From the IMG/VR virus record IMGVR_UViG_3300009603_000034, positions 1 to 31,841 of that record: a stretch of 31,841 nt of DNA; one strand, written 5' to 3'. Both the position numbers and the translations under genes were made by a program. Source of the DNA: a virus. Below, piece by piece: positions 1 through 8,903 of the stretch (position 1 is its first letter; each line of letters begins with the position of its first letter). Under the pieces are notes generated by a model that had not been told where the DNA came from, ran no database searches, and worked only from the letters and a program-made list of their open reading frames with translations.

Positions 1-150
1 ACATAGAGGTAAAAGATTCTCTGGTAATATATTTATTATTTCTTTAGCGCCATCTGTAAGAAACTGAGTTAATTCAGTTTGCGTAGGAGCACTACTTCCA
101 TCTATTGAAAGACTTGTTAAACCTTCTACCTGTGCTTCAAAAGTAGCCAT
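1..150 (-). CDS. Partial phage structural protein, C-terminal part beyond left edge
   Basis: An open frame starts with ATG at 150 and stays open to the left edge, so only about 50 N-terminal residues are seen (begins MATFEAQVEG, rich in T, S and L). Its ATG overlaps the stop of the upstream gene (TAATG arrangement), typical of this late operon. The position downstream of capsid genes suggests a neck or tail component, but no family motif is visible and the function is inferred only from context. Confidence 0.7.
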   Translation of the reverse strand, partial: MATFEAQVEGLTSLSIDGSSAPTQTELTQFLTDGAKEIINILPENLLPLC

Positions 151-623
151 TAAGTACTCGCTACAAAAACTTCTACTTGACCACTATTAGACCCGGGGTC
201 TACTATAATACTTTCCAAGTCAGTTAAAGCTGTTACAATAGTAGCAGAATCATCATCTGCATGAGCGGATTCATCTGGAGCCCCCATTAAAAAACTTCTA
301 CCAGCTTCAAGTAAATGTGTTATTGATAAATCTGCGGCAGAATTATCCTCACCTGAATCTAACTGTAATGAAACATTAACAGAATTAGAACTATCTAAAT
401 TTGTTATACGAATATATTTTACGTTTTGCAAATCTAATGCACTATCAGCTGAGGCTGTAGTAGATTTAAATACTAAAACAGTAGCATCATCATCTGATGC
501 AATGGTAACTATTTTCTTTGTTATATTAACAATACTCGATATTTCAAATGTACGCTTAGAACCATAATCTTGATTGTCGAGTATAATATCTTCTTGTATT
601 TTAACTTTTAATTTTCCAGCCAT
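150..623 (-). CDS. Hypothetical virion structural protein, beta-rich
   Basis: This 157-residue protein has no recognised catalytic motif. It alternates short hydrophobic beta-like stretches (for example residues 32-52 and 66-88) with acidic, S/T/D-rich turns, as in phage head or tail decoration and adaptor proteins. ATG at 623 overlaps the stop of the lysine-rich gene upstream (TAATG), and an AGGA lies just before it. It sits in the run of small genes after the major capsid gene, so a virion role is the best guess. An adaptor or tail-completion function cannot be told apart from a decoration one. Confidence 0.7.
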   Translation of the reverse strand: MAGKLKVKIQEDIILDNQDYGSKRTFEISSIVNITKKIVTIASDDDATVLVFKSTTASADSALDLQNVKYIRITNLDSSNSVNVSLQLDSGEDNSAADLSITHLLEAGRSFLMGAPDESAHADDDSATIVTALTDLESIIVDPGSNSGQVEVFVAST

Positions 624-751
624 TATCTTTTCCTAGAATTTTTCTTCTTATTAGCAGAAGAGACTTTCTTACCTTTTTTCTTGGCATAAGCCTTGGCTTT
701 CTTTTTACCAGCCTTGGTATATGCAAAATGTTTTTTACCAACTTTAGGCAT
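623..751 (-). CDS. Tiny lysine-rich basic protein (42 aa)
   Basis: This 42-residue ORF begins MPKVGKKHFAYTKAG and is dominated by lysine and alanine, with a KKGKKV core and a C-terminal KKKNSRKR tail. A clear AAAGGAG precedes the ATG at the proper distance and the stop overlaps the next ATG, so it is very likely translated. Very small Lys-rich proteins are common in phage structural modules. A DNA-contacting or capsid-interior role is plausible by charge, but unproven. Confidence 0.75.
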   Translation of the reverse strand: MPKVGKKHFAYTKAGKKKAKAYAKKKGKKVSSANKKKNSRKR

Positions 752-995
752 GTCTATACTCCTTTAGTTTATCTTTCCAAAACTTTTGATTGCGTTCAGT
801 TCTATCTTGTTTAATTTCTTTTATACTATCTTCCATACTAACATGAGAAAATTCTACGTCTGTTCTCTTACCTACTTCACTCATCATATATAGATTAGTA
901 GTAAACTTAGACATTGATGATTTTTTACCACATGCTCTGCAATAAAACCAATGCTCAGGATTAGGACTCGAGCAATTAACGCAATTATTATCCAT
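744..995 (-). CDS. Small zinc-ribbon protein
   Basis: This 83-residue protein has an N-terminal C-V-N-C ... C-R-A-C pair (about residues 5-8 and 21-24), a classic four-cysteine zinc ribbon. A charged, helical C-terminal half follows (KEIKQDRTERNQKFWKDKLKEY). The ATG at 995 was chosen over an in-frame TTG at 1004 because it lies within the last codons of the upstream gene, the coupled arrangement used across this operon. The ribbon could bind nucleic acid or be purely structural. Its place between small virion genes does not decide this. Confidence 0.7.
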   Translation of the reverse strand: MDNNCVNCSSPNPEHWFYCRACGKKSSMSKFTTNLYMMSEVGKRTDVEFSHVSMEDSIKEIKQDRTERNQKFWKDKLKEYRHA

Positions 996-1275
996 AATAA
1001 GCAATCACAGAACCACTATCCAACTCTATTGAAGTAAAGTCTCCATATATAGTTGCACCTGCCGGTATTTTAAAGGTTGCTGGTATTGTACCAGATAACC
1101 ATGTAACATCACATTCTGACGTATCTACTACAGATGCTTCTAAGCCTGTTATTGCTACAAATGGTCCTGATACTGCATCAGTACCATCTATTATAACAGC
1201 ACCAGCTTGCCCTAACTGAAGATTATTAGCTTCTGCTGCCGTATAATTATTTACAGACTTTATTCCACGTGCCAT
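988..1275 (-). CDS. Hypothetical small virion protein
   Basis: This 95-residue protein starts MARGIKSVNN after a perfect AGGAGG. It is Gly/Ala/Thr/Ile-rich with beta-like segments (VIIDGTDAV, GPFVAITGL, TFKIPAGATIYGDF), resembling a small capsid-surface or stopper-type protein. It is the first gene after the hairpin at 1329-1384, so it may depend on read-through or on its own promoter. No family was recognised with certainty. Confidence 0.72.
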   Translation of the reverse strand: MARGIKSVNNYTAAEANNLQLGQAGAVIIDGTDAVSGPFVAITGLEASVVDTSECDVTWLSGTIPATFKIPAGATIYGDFTSIELDSGSVIAYYG

Positions 1276-1328
1276 ATTTACCTCCTACTATAAAAGCTTA
1301 TCGCTCATAAGTAAACTTATTTATTGTT

Positions 1329-1384
1329 AAAAATCTTCTAGAGATTCGGGGTATATCCTTTATCGACATACCCCACAGTTCTCT
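1329..1384 (-). terminator. Probable intrinsic terminator inside the late operon
   Basis: The 136-bp gap between 1275 and 1412 carries a 7-bp GC-rich perfect inverted repeat (GGGGTAT at 1348-1354 with ATACCCC at 1368-1374). It is extended by an outer AGAGA/TCTCT pair (1340-1344, 1380-1384). On the minus strand the stem is followed, after a few bases, by five T residues (1333-1329). It lies just after the capsid/decoration genes and could reduce transcription of the downstream small structural genes. The T-tract is short and displaced, so termination may be partial. Confidence 0.65.
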
Positions 1385-1411
1385 AAAACTGTTAACCCTT
1401 ATTTATTCAGA

Positions 1412-1846
1412 TTATGAAGTGGTGACAGCATCATCAATTCCAGATAGACAGATTGCATTCCACTCACCGCTGTAATAAACCATCTTTATCCAATCTCCTT
1501 TTTGAGCACTTGTCCCAATAACGATATTAGATACTTGAGTTCCCACGGTTGAGTTAGAAGCATTTCCGCCAGCATCTTTCATGACAAGACTGATAATAGC
1601 ACTACCTGCTGCGAGTGTAATCGCTGCAGTTGGAGTTTCTTCTTCTACACAAAACTCATATTCCATACCATCAATACCATTAGATGCTGTGGGTAATGTA
1701 ATTGAAAAAGCTCCAGCGGCTGAGGAAAGCATAAAAACTTTGCCAGAATCAGCTTGAGCTAATGTTCTAGCAACTTTTATTTCTTCAACTTTTCTCAGAA
1801 ATCCGTCAGTTTGTCCACTATTTTCTTCAAGATACGCACTTCTCAT
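1412..1846 (-). CDS. Probable head decoration or head-fibre-like protein
   Basis: This 144-residue protein lies immediately downstream of the major capsid gene. The last capsid codons supply the GGAG ribosome site, so the two are probably translated together. The N-terminal 30 residues are charged and helical. The rest is beta-rich with S/T/G/A-rich loops (KVFMLSSAAGAFSITLPTA, ITLAAGSAIISLVM) and ends with an aromatic strand (GDWIKMVYYSGEWNAICL). That pattern and position fit decoration proteins made in large amounts. The family name is not certain. Confidence 0.7.
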   Translation of the reverse strand: MRSAYLEENSGQTDGFLRKVEEIKVARTLAQADSGKVFMLSSAAGAFSITLPTASNGIDGMEYEFCVEEETPTAAITLAAGSAIISLVMKDAGGNASNSTVGTQVSNIVIGTSAQKGDWIKMVYYSGEWNAICLSGIDDAVTTS

Positions 1847-1849
1847 TTT

Positions 1850-3184
1850 CTACTCCAAGTTATACAGCATGTGTGTTTCTGGAAGCGTTACTTCAAGACC
1901 TGCTTCTGTAAGAATCATATCTTTCCGTAAATCCTCGTCACCATCCTGTACGTTGGTGATAACATGTGTATCACGATTAACGCCATTTCCTACTAATGGG
2001 CGATAAGCAACATGGTCTAAGTCGACCAAAGCTAAATACCCTTTAGAGAAACCTCGAAACATAGGTTCTTTAACCATAGACATACTTCCATTAACTGTAT
2101 CCACTCTCATTAATGCATGTCCAAACGCTCCCTTGATATTTTGCATATCAATATAATAAGCATCTGTACCAGTGGCATTAAGACCAAGATTACCAGCATG
2201 AAAACCTGCCAATTTGTTAAAGAACGTAATTACGGACAGTCCTGCTAGTCCAAGCTTCGATTTTGCTCCGCCCCTTGCAGGGTCAAAAACAACTTCAAAG
2301 TCAGATAGTAAGCGGTCATACGTCATTTCTGATGTAGCTGCACTACGAAAATATGGTGCACCTGAGCTATATGATAGAGCACTATCATCAACAACAGCTG
2401 TTCCATTCTTTACTACGTGTCCAACTATACCTTCGGTATATAAAATACCGCTTTGACTTGCACGCTGTCCAAACAGCATTGCCCGTTCTATGTCAACCTT
2501 ATGCTCTCTCAGCTTTAGATTCCAAATGCGCGCCCATTCATCAGCATAACCACGATAAACCGTAGCACGAGCTGTATTGCTCATTTCTGCCGCTGTTTTG
2601 AAGATTTGAGTATAACCGTAGTCATTATCAATTTCTTCTGACCAAACATCAGGTGAGCCAGTACCTTCAGCAAATGAAGTACCTACAACCTGACATATCG
2701 CATTATCAGCGCCAGTTTCAGCTCCATCAATAGCAGAAATAGTTCTACCAGTAAAAGAGGTATCACTTCCATTATCAACAGGACTGCTTTCAACGCGAAC
2801 AATAATAGTCTCAGGTGCGTTTGATTCTTTATAATCAACAGCAAAAACCATACCCTTAACTAGCCAATCAACACTTGCACCGCCCGATGTATCAACCGTA
2901 TATGTAAGCGTGCTACCAGCAGCAGGTATAGAATGACTTGCTTTCAATAAGAAACTTCTATCACTCCAAGATACCTTTGTTCTATCTTCTAGGAATCTAA
3001 ATTGAGGGTCACTAGTCGGCACTTTTGCTACTTTTGACAAATATACAAAAAATGGTGACTCATCCGGAGCTAGGTCAGCGACTCTATCACTAAAGTCGTA
3101 TAACCTACGTGTACTTAGACTCGCAGAGTCAACAGTAGCTGTTCCAGGGTCAGCATATTGCAATTGTCCTTGATTAATTGCCAT
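1850..3184 (-). CDS. Major capsid protein
   Basis: This 444-residue protein begins MAINQGQLQYADPG with a strong AAGGAGA upstream. Features typical of HK97-fold phage capsids of the SU10/DUF5309 type are an N-terminal segment about residues 28-60 (LYDFSDRVADLAPDESPFFVYLSKV), a central basic region (EWARIWNLKLREHKVDIERAMLFG), and a late stretch about a metal- or receptor-free beta core (DLDHVAYRPLVGNGVNRDTHV). It lies between a scaffold-like gene and a decoration-like gene, the standard order. No separate maturation protease is visible nearby, so scaffold removal may not need one or may use a gene outside the window. Confidence 0.85.
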   Translation of the reverse strand: MAINQGQLQYADPGTATVDSASLSTRRLYDFSDRVADLAPDESPFFVYLSKVAKVPTSDPQFRFLEDRTKVSWSDRSFLLKASHSIPAAGSTLTYTVDTSGGASVDWLVKGMVFAVDYKESNAPETIIVRVESSPVDNGSDTSFTGRTISAIDGAETGADNAICQVVGTSFAEGTGSPDVWSEEIDNDYGYTQIFKTAAEMSNTARATVYRGYADEWARIWNLKLREHKVDIERAMLFGQRASQSGILYTEGIVGHVVKNGTAVVDDSALSYSSGAPYFRSAATSEMTYDRLLSDFEVVFDPARGGAKSKLGLAGLSVITFFNKLAGFHAGNLGLNATGTDAYYIDMQNIKGAFGHALMRVDTVNGSMSMVKEPMFRGFSKGYLALVDLDHVAYRPLVGNGVNRDTHVITNVQDGDEDLRKDMILTEAGLEVTLPETHMLYNLE

Positions 3185-3210
3185 AACTAATCTCCTTAGT
3201 TAGATTATTT

Positions 3211-3996
3211 TTACAAAGTTGTGCTTCTATCAGCTGATAAGATATTACCCCACATCTTATCTTTTTCTGACTTAGGAGCACTCTCCTTACCTCCTTGTAA
3301 AACACCTGCGGTACGTGGTTGTTCTTTAGCATTCTTTACTGCTCTAATAGAATCAGTGACTCGCGTACGCTTACCTGACTGTTCACGCCAAACATTAACA
3401 AGAGTATCTAATGAAAGACTCTCTGCCGGTTTAGTTGCGAACTGCATGAAATCGACTATCTCACCTTCAGGCATTCTGTACACATTTCTTAATTCATTAA
3501 CAGTATTATTAACAAGCATCTGTTCATTAATACTATTCATTTGCTCACTAACAGCTTGTTGAACAACGCCACGCTCCTGATTCATACGATGTTTGTACGA
3601 AGGAGATTCTGGCTTGTAATAGGCATCCCAAGGATTAAACTCTTCCTCAGGAAGCGATGATTCGTTACTATTGCGTCCGACACTACTATTTTGGTTATTG
3701 TTTGAGAGACTTCGCTCCGCCATTTTTAGCATAGCTTCTTCCATCCTTTGCTTATCAGAAACAGTCTTATCATACATAGACTGAAACTTCTTAGCTTCAC
3801 CTTCCCAATCTATATGAGAAGCGGTACTCTCAACATTACCCTGAGGCACATCTTCAAATCCTTGACTTTCATTTTGATATGCATCAGTTTCGTAGTTAGT
3901 TGTATCAGTTTCGGAATAGTCAACATCCACACCGCTACTATCAGAATAGTCTTCGACATATTCCATAGATTGTGCTTCAGCATTGTTATTGTCCAT
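3211..3996 (-). CDS. Probable capsid scaffolding protein
   Basis: This 261-residue protein has a very acidic, low-complexity N-terminal part (about 1-60: D, E, S, Y, N-rich). A coiled-coil-like helix follows (about 66-100: EAKKFQSMYDKTVSDKQRMEEAM), then a Q/N-rich middle and a basic C-terminal third. Acidic start, helical middle and basic capsid-binding end are the usual make-up of phage scaffolds. The place between portal and capsid genes is also usual. There is no sequence motif for catalysis. A good GGAAGGAAAG ribosome site precedes the ATG. Confidence 0.78.
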   Translation of the reverse strand: MDNNNAEAQSMEYVEDYSDSSGVDVDYSETDTTNYETDAYQNESQGFEDVPQGNVESTASHIDWEGEAKKFQSMYDKTVSDKQRMEEAMLKMAERSLSNNNQNSSVGRNSNESSLPEEEFNPWDAYYKPESPSYKHRMNQERGVVQQAVSEQMNSINEQMLVNNTVNELRNVYRMPEGEIVDFMQFATKPAESLSLDTLVNVWREQSGKRTRVTDSIRAVKNAKEQPRTAGVLQGGKESAPKSEKDKMWGNILSADRSTTL

Positions 3997-4025
3997 TTTA
4001 CTTTCCTTCCGCGATGTCTAGCGTG

Positions 4026-6053
4026 CTATTCAGGAGAACCTGTTTCTTCTATGCTTTTGAATAATCCACGAGATTGCTCAGCAGCTAACTTCACCGCATT
4101 TTGAAGCCTTCCGGCTTCTACTTTACTATTTGCTTTAGCGTCCGACTCTACACCTGCAAGTTTAGATTTAAACTTTTCAACCTCAACTCGTTTTCTGTCA
4201 GATACGGACTCCCTTCTTGCCGTTTGCAGGTCACCCTGCAAGTCTTTTACTTGCCCATTTAATTGTTCTACCATACCTCTCAATTGAGATATTTCGCTCA
4301 TACGTTTTATAACACCCTCCTTATCGAATATTTCAGGGTTTTTCTTTAAAACTTCAGTTTTATCTATAATACCTAACTGAAATGCTTCAAGATAAACGCC
4401 ATATTCAGCCCACTTACTAGTAGGCAATGTAGAACCAGGCTGTATACTAATATCATGTTGTCCAATATTATACTTTTCTTTAGCTATATCTATAATAGCT
4501 CCTGTGATATCATCGTAAACATTTACCATAACCTCTGTCTGGTTATTATTGGCTCCCGCCAATCTAAAAATTTTATTATAACTATAATGGCTCTTTGAAA
4601 GCCCATACATTACTTTACCTAATCTAGTAATAGCAAATTCTATATCTCTTAACTTTGATTTAGGTCTTTCTTGACCTAAAGATACCATTTTTTCAGTTCC
4701 CCTAACTGTTTCAGGTGCTTTATCTGCAAATCCGTGCATTAACTCCGGTAATCCGAAAGTAAAATCTATATAAAACTCAGCACTTTGAATTAATCTATAA
4801 AACTCAGAAGCTAGTGGCGTAGGAGCAGGATAATGAGGCTCACCTTGAGAACTATCTACTTCTATTACAGCGTTAGGGTTAGCCCAATCCATCTCTAACT
4901 GGCTTAAATCTTCAACACTGCCAAGCGGAACTAATAGTTTTAATCCTGCGGAAGCTTGAGCATGAGACAATGCTAAAGACCAAAGTTTATTTAAAAGCCT
5001 CTGCATTGGTCTAGCCCTAGCAACATCAGACCTTGGATATGGAGTACCTGTATAAATATTTGGGATAGGAATAATAGGATAGATATCTATATTCATAATA
5101 GATTCATACAAAACCACCTGCCCTATACTAGCAATTACCCCAATACGATTTTGAAGCACCTCTTGATATTCAACTAATCCTCTCTCAAATACATCAGGGT
5201 TAGCAGATAAGAACTCTTGAAATTCTACATCGCTAAGAATCTGCTCTTCGCCGTTTCTACTATCAACTATTCTATAGAAAGGAACCTTAGTCTTAAAAAA
5301 CCTTTCGAGTATCTGATACTTATCTACATCACCATAAGCTAAATCATTTGCATCTGCAGGTGTTGTATATTTTATACTTTGCTTATTATTTGCAGCAGGA
5401 TAATCTTCCTCGTTATTCCAAACCTCAATAGATTTTAATATACCCTCTTCTAACTCCCCAGTTTCTGGATTCACTCTATCACCTAATTCAGGGTAGAGAC
5501 GAGTAACTTGTTCTTTAGTGAGAATAGTAGAAAGTATAATGCTATCAGCATCATCAAAAAAGCGGTCCCGCGAAGTAGGCGGAACATAAACACGAAATGG
5601 ATTCACACTAGTAAACTTAACATCGCCTCTACCAAAATCAGATTCGCCATCAACATATGCATAAAGATACCCAAGACCTGCCACGGAATAATCATGTATA
5701 GCTTGTTTAAGATGCATATCCCCATTAGATATTTCCCAACAATACCCAAGAACTGTACGCCATACGCTTGATAATTGACTATCTGAGTCTTCTCTCGGTA
5801 TTATTGTGAAAGCAGGAGGTCTAGCTGTAATAACGCTTTTTAGCTTTTCTACAGCAGGTCCAATCCTATCCATGGGGACGCCAGCTTGATTAACAGCAGC
5901 AAGGTCATCGCTTTCTTGAGCGCTAAAATGATTACCACCATAAAAGTCTAAATCTATCCTAGCTTCAGTATCCCACTCACTGCGCGCATCGCGCCAGCGG
6001 CGGTATAATTCAAGATTTTCGTTAGCTCTAGTATCTCTTTCCAAATCCGGCAT
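4026..6053 (-). CDS. Portal protein
   Basis: This 675-residue protein forms the dodecameric ring at the packaging vertex and lies directly downstream of the large terminase gene. Visible portal features are an N-terminal helical block with a W-D/F-Y-x-G-N-H-F motif (about residues 28-45), a wing-type stretch (AGLGYLYAYVDGE...VNPFRVYVPP) and a central stem-like region (RPMQRLLNKLWSLALSHAQ). The last 90 residues are a long coiled coil rich in E, K and Q (EISQLRGMVEQLNGQVKDLQ), longer than in minimal portals. No obvious Shine-Dalgarno precedes the ATG. Confidence 0.85.
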   Translation of the reverse strand: MPDLERDTRANENLELYRRWRDARSEWDTEARIDLDFYGGNHFSAQESDDLAAVNQAGVPMDRIGPAVEKLKSVITARPPAFTIIPREDSDSQLSSVWRTVLGYCWEISNGDMHLKQAIHDYSVAGLGYLYAYVDGESDFGRGDVKFTSVNPFRVYVPPTSRDRFFDDADSIILSTILTKEQVTRLYPELGDRVNPETGELEEGILKSIEVWNNEEDYPAANNKQSIKYTTPADANDLAYGDVDKYQILERFFKTKVPFYRIVDSRNGEEQILSDVEFQEFLSANPDVFERGLVEYQEVLQNRIGVIASIGQVVLYESIMNIDIYPIIPIPNIYTGTPYPRSDVARARPMQRLLNKLWSLALSHAQASAGLKLLVPLGSVEDLSQLEMDWANPNAVIEVDSSQGEPHYPAPTPLASEFYRLIQSAEFYIDFTFGLPELMHGFADKAPETVRGTEKMVSLGQERPKSKLRDIEFAITRLGKVMYGLSKSHYSYNKIFRLAGANNNQTEVMVNVYDDITGAIIDIAKEKYNIGQHDISIQPGSTLPTSKWAEYGVYLEAFQLGIIDKTEVLKKNPEIFDKEGVIKRMSEISQLRGMVEQLNGQVKDLQGDLQTARRESVSDRKRVEVEKFKSKLAGVESDAKANSKVEAGRLQNAVKLAAEQSRGLFKSIEETGSPE

Positions 6054-6120
6054 GGGTCTAATTTATCCTAATTAAATTTACTTTTCAATAGTTAATACTC
6101 ATTTTTTAAAAAAAGTTCCG

Positions 6121-7722
6121 CTAAATCCTCATTCCGGTTATCCAATTATACACTCTACCACGGTTTTCTCTACTTTTTGAGCGTTTTTCAAAGGTTTCAG
6201 CGTCCATTCTACCACTAGAAGGTGGCTTAGAGTAGTAATCAGCATAGTACAAAGCATCCATTATATCATCATTTTTTTGGAATGGGTGCTCAAAAAACTC
6301 ATCAACCAACTCAGTCATATCTTTTCGTAGATGAAGTCTCTTTGAATTAACTATAGTCCCTAAAGATGTCTCAAGTCTATCTTGTTTTCTTATACCTGCA
6401 GGTGGTTTTACTCCCTTGAAAATACCAGGCATAAGCCTTCTATCCTTAGCTGCTAATCTTGATGTCATATCCCTAGCCATCTCCTGAGAAGCTACTGTTT
6501 CTATCGTTACACGCCTTACCGGACTATATTTATTGGCAATCTCAAGAATCTTTTTCGGAACGTCAAACGTGGGAATACGTTCACGGAAATATTCCAAAAC
6601 ATACCTGTTTTTTTCCTTATCAACTGCCAAAACCAAGATAGCTTGATAGTCAGACGTTGAAGTTGCTGTTGCTGCCAAGTCGACTCCAAGATAAATGTTA
6701 ACCGGAACCAAATCATCTCCAATGTGAAGATACGGAAACTTGTCGATTGTTTCGAACCTTGCAGTATGGTATTGTATGCGGTCAATTTTAAACGCCGCTT
6801 CACTTGTATCCCTTGCATCATTCATATACTCCTGTGCATACTTATTAACCAATCCAGCTTCTATGAACTCTTGCTTCTTGGTCTTTAACTTATCTATCGA
6901 AAACTGTTCTTCCCATATTGCCTTACCGTCTTCTATGGCTCTATAAAAATGCAAAGCCCACGGATATTCTCTATTATCCCTATCTGCTTCTTTACTACCA
7001 TCCACAACAGTCTGAAGAAAACTATCATAGTGAACAATAGTGCCACTCAACCAAATCCACCCCTCATTGCCAGGAGATTCTTCCAACGAAGGATAAACCG
7101 TAGATACTACCCATTTTTTAATTTCTTGTCTACGTTCAGGTGTTTTGGTATTTAATTCGGACTCAAAATCATCTAAAATGATTCCGGTATAACGAACATC
7201 TATTTCAGTACGACCACGCAGCCTTTGCGTTGTACCTTTAGCTATAATTCTATCGCCCTTAGCAGTTACAATATCTTTCTCAGTCCATCTATTCCCAACC
7301 GTATCACCGGCTAATTCACCAAAATAATACTTAATATTTTGATTCATTTCAAAATGACTCTTAATATATTTCAAATGGTCAATAGCCTGACCCTGCTCTT
7401 CAGCTACCCAACCTATAAATTGTTTAGAATCTTTTGGATTAAATAGCATTTTATGCATTATAGCAGCTTTTGCTAAAATAGACTTACCAAACCCCCTTGG
7501 CAATATATTACATATCCTACTACCAGGTTTTGATGAAATAAGTTTTTTAGCTATTTCTTCGTGAAATGGCGGGGAAGAGCTCTTATTTAAAAAATCCTTA
7601 GGTAAGAAAGCCCTACCAAAATACAACAAATCACCATATGACTTATAAAGAACTTCGTCGTCAATCTTTAACTGAGATGGAGACTTGCCAATATTAAATT
7701 CTTTGGTTAGTTCTTTTTCCAT
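6121..7722 (-). CDS. terL: Terminase large subunit
   Basis: This 533-residue packaging motor has an ATPase and a nuclease domain. Walker A is LPRGFGKS (residues 74-81) and Walker B is GIILDDFE (180-187). The RNase-H-like nuclease shows YLGVDLAA (D348), TIETVA (E408) and DDIMDALYYADYY (485-497), giving the expected acidic metal ligands. Length is normal for the family. The ATG abuts the stop of a tiny basic gene (TAAATG), and the portal gene follows, as in most tailed phages. No inactivating change is seen. Confidence 0.95.
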   Translation of the reverse strand: MEKELTKEFNIGKSPSQLKIDDEVLYKSYGDLLYFGRAFLPKDFLNKSSSPPFHEEIAKKLISSKPGSRICNILPRGFGKSILAKAAIMHKMLFNPKDSKQFIGWVAEEQGQAIDHLKYIKSHFEMNQNIKYYFGELAGDTVGNRWTEKDIVTAKGDRIIAKGTTQRLRGRTEIDVRYTGIILDDFESELNTKTPERRQEIKKWVVSTVYPSLEESPGNEGWIWLSGTIVHYDSFLQTVVDGSKEADRDNREYPWALHFYRAIEDGKAIWEEQFSIDKLKTKKQEFIEAGLVNKYAQEYMNDARDTSEAAFKIDRIQYHTARFETIDKFPYLHIGDDLVPVNIYLGVDLAATATSTSDYQAILVLAVDKEKNRYVLEYFRERIPTFDVPKKILEIANKYSPVRRVTIETVASQEMARDMTSRLAAKDRRLMPGIFKGVKPPAGIRKQDRLETSLGTIVNSKRLHLRKDMTELVDEFFEHPFQKNDDIMDALYYADYYSKPPSSGRMDAETFEKRSKSRENRGRVYNWITGMRI

Positions 7723-7854
7723 TTACCAACTATTTTGAGCTTCTTCTTTCTTCCTACGCTTCATCACCTGATTTCTTGTACGTCCATGAGTCTTTAAATA
7801 CTCATTTAGTTTTCTACGTTTTCTTTTTCTCTCTTTTGCTTTTTTGTTCGGCAT
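7723..7854 (-). CDS. Tiny basic protein between terminase genes (43 aa)
   Basis: This 43-residue ORF starts MPNKKAKERKRKRRK and is about half Lys/Arg. It also carries a T-H-G-R-T-R-N-Q-V-M-K-R-R central segment and ends NSW. Its stop touches the ATG of the large terminase gene (TAAATG), so translation is probably coupled. The upstream A-rich stretch has no strong Shine-Dalgarno. The position suggests a role with DNA or packaging, but this is inference from charge and neighbours only. Confidence 0.65.
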   Translation of the reverse strand: MPNKKAKERKRKRRKLNEYLKTHGRTRNQVMKRRKKEEAQNSW

Positions 7855-7928
7855 TTTTAAATATGTAGTTTACAATGTGTTTTTTACAACTAGTAGTAGT
7901 AACCCAATCTGATTTTCGATAATAAACT

Positions 7929-8168
7929 TTAAGATTCACCAGCCATATCTCCACTACCAACATTAACAATTACCAAAGTATCGCTATCGCTATAAACAGA
8001 ACTACAAAACCTACAAGAAAATAACGTAGCTGTACCGCTATCATCAAATATTACCATTTTATCTCTATCGGTAAGATATTCATCGCAAACCTCACAACTG
8101 CGAAGTTTTGTCTCGAAAAACGGCAACATCTCCATATCTATGTCGCTAAACTGTTTCTTTTTCACCAT
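7929..8168 (-). CDS. Small four-cysteine zinc-binding protein
   Basis: This 79-residue protein contains C-E-V-C (about 25-28) and C-R-F-C (about 52-55) pairs around an acidic beta-like segment (DKMVIFDDSGTATLFS), consistent with one zinc ribbon. The ATG at 8168 is preferred over the in-frame TTG at 8174. It overlaps the 3' end of the small terminase gene by 23 bases. Between TerS and TerL it might bind DNA or another packaging factor. No family was recognised. Confidence 0.7.
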   Translation of the reverse strand: MVKKKQFSDIDMEMLPFFETKLRSCEVCDEYLTDRDKMVIFDDSGTATLFSCRFCSSVYSDSDTLVIVNVGSGDMAGES

Positions 8169-8889
8169 GAGCAATCATCTTTACTTCAGCATCACGCAAT
8201 TGCTCCAATTGCTCATTACTGAAACCTTGAAATACAGTAAGAGACTCTTTTTGTGTATCTTTCGGAAACATACCTGCAATACGCATTAACATATCTAAAG
8301 CTCGCAATTTATCAGAATCCTTAGATTCTAAGTTATCTACTATTGTTTTAGCATTATTAAGCAGGTATTCCTCATCTATACCAACTTTACTTAGAGACTT
8401 CTTTATTTCTTCACTAACCAATTTACTAACTCTCTCCGATTTTAACAGAGAAGTAGCCTGAGTTTGTGCATACTTCTCATTTTTAGTTTTAAAGACTTTT
8501 AGGTAGGCTTCTACAGGTTTAACACCTTGAGCTACATATTTAGCAAACATTATCTCATTTTGAGATATATTCTTCTTTTCGCGCCTATGTACGGTTCTAC
8601 TCATGTCTCTACTGAAACTGTAGATGTTTTTAGGCATATCCCCTGCAAGCAACTCTTTTGTTGCTACAGAATACGAACCAAGCACAGTGACAATGTAATC
8701 AGCCCTACCTTCGCACTTTCCGCGCTTTATGACCCTACATACCTGTTTATCGTCAGTAAGTATCCAATCATTGAGCTCTCCATCCCTCCAGTCACCAACA
8801 AGACTGTCTTTAGGATAAACCTTCCTAAACTCGTCCTCATTTTCAAATAACGGCTGCATGATGTTCTTAACTTTGCGATACCGCGTCAT
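8146..8889 (-). CDS. Terminase small subunit-like protein
   Basis: This 247-residue protein has a helix-turn-helix-like core at about residues 108-160 (ISQNEIMFAKYVAQGVKPVE, then AYLKVF and QATSLLKSERVSKLV). This is the pattern of Terminase_2-type small subunits that recognise phage DNA and load TerL. An extra N-terminal 100-residue region (GDWRDGELNDWILTDDKQVCRV) looks like a separate beta domain. The C-terminal helical part (SDKLRALDMLMRIAGMFP) fits the oligomerisation region. It is near terL and in the same operon. The DNA site it would recognise is unknown. Confidence 0.8.
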   Translation of the reverse strand: MTRYRKVKNIMQPLFENEDEFRKVYPKDSLVGDWRDGELNDWILTDDKQVCRVIKRGKCEGRADYIVTVLGSYSVATKELLAGDMPKNIYSFSRDMSRTVHRREKKNISQNEIMFAKYVAQGVKPVEAYLKVFKTKNEKYAQTQATSLLKSERVSKLVSEEIKKSLSKVGIDEEYLLNNAKTIVDNLESKDSDKLRALDMLMRIAGMFPKDTQKESLTVFQGFSNEQLEQLRDAEVKMIAHGEKETV

Positions 8890-8903
8890 TACCCTTCCCG
8901 TTC

